Source: Parapristionchus giblindavisi
Lineage: Eukaryota; Nematoda; Chromadorea; Rhabditida; Diplogasteridae
Direction of reading: 5' to 3'
DNA length: 64,000 nucleotides
Assembly: GCA_943737045.1 (NCBI GenBank)
Contig: CALSFV010000391.1
Span: 1-64,000 of the forward strand
This document shows positions 63,673-64,000 of this stretch, piece after piece (position 1 is the stretch's first letter; every line of letters begins with the position of its first letter). The notes beneath the pieces were generated by a model. The model was not told the DNA's origin, made no database searches, and was given only the letters and a program-made list of their open reading frames with translations. A program made the position numbers and the translations under genes.

Positions 63673-64000
63673 AAGAGGATGTGTTGATTGTGAATGATGA
63701 AAGAGCTCAAGAGAAGAGGAGGTGAGGATTGTTATAATTATGCAATGTGCTTTTCATGTAAAACCTAGACTAATACTAGTTTACGGAGGATTAGTGCGGT
63801 GTAGAAATGCAAAATACAAGGATTTAAATATCGATTATTGAACAGAACATTTTTCAGTTTTCATCAATCTCCTATTCCTATTGAAGATTGGGCACGATTT
63901 GAAGCGACCAAAGTTTTTTTCAGAACATTTATATGAATTTTGCGCCTTTCCACCTCATTTTCATTACAAAATATTTTTAAAGAAAATCATAAATAATTAT
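63673..64000 (+). pseudogene. partial paralogue of the secreted CUB-like gene, runs off window
   Basis: A segment from about 63673 to the window end closely matches 30045-30370 of the CUB-like gene, intron included. The first exon fragment reads DVLIVNDERAQEKRR (gene copy: DVLHVNDETSQEKRR) and ends at 63721 before GTGAGG. The second exon, 63858-63912, encodes HQSPIPIEDWARFEATK, identical to the gene copy. To the left the similarity stops at a repeat beginning TTCAGCCTCTGTAATAG near 63613, so the segment is truncated or rearranged there. It could be the internal part of a second functional gene continuing to the right, or a fragment. Confidence 0.65.

Overview
The window looks like a nematode chromosome: genes are split into many short exons, introns end in the nematode-style TTTCAG acceptor, two first coding exons follow such an acceptor by only 16 to 20 bases (as expected for spliced-leader trans-splicing), and one protein is a nematode-type globin. 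No genus can be fixed from sequence alone. All host genes read on the + strand and are buried in repeats; most lengthy open frames are chance or repeat-derived.

Three host genes can be reconstructed exon by exon with consistent splice phases. (1) 3241-22879: a 16-exon globin gene (389 residues) with a 194-residue disordered N-terminal extension and haem histidines at about 273 (E7) and 305 (F8). (2) 25311-30529: a 13-exon gene for a secreted, beta-rich, possibly CUB-like protein with a one-base frame break in exon 8 and a mariner element in an intron. (3) 31548-58224: a 20-exon organic ion transporter of the SLC22/major facilitator type (531 residues). A partial paralogue of gene 2, with conserved intron, runs off the right edge at 63673-64000.

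The transporter gene hosts the most notable insertion: a complete-looking Penelope-like retroelement at 49667-56520 in intron 15. It has two apparently identical 1,040-base pseudo-LTRs, a GIY-YIG endonuclease upstream of the reverse transcriptase (the permuted, Naiad-like order) and a -1 frame change between them at an A6 run. It also carries two unexpected parts. One is a multi-exon gene on the opposite strand (53087 or 52369 down to 51344) that looks like a coiled-coil plus basic ORF1-type protein. The other is an 83-base structure in each pseudo-LTR with every element of a hammerhead ribozyme core, but with its three strands in an order that none of the three known circular permutations can give; it closes instead as two kissing hairpins.

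The rest is a museum of mobile DNA: a TA-flanked 1,237-base mariner, Tc1-like fragments, LINE 3' ends, tRNA-derived SINEs, several families of hairpin MITEs, a family built from repeated copies of a 16-base GC palindrome (five copies), five or six large foldback elements, a minisatellite interrupted by a gag-like insertion with 5-base target duplication, and arrays of a TGATCTT motif in many introns.
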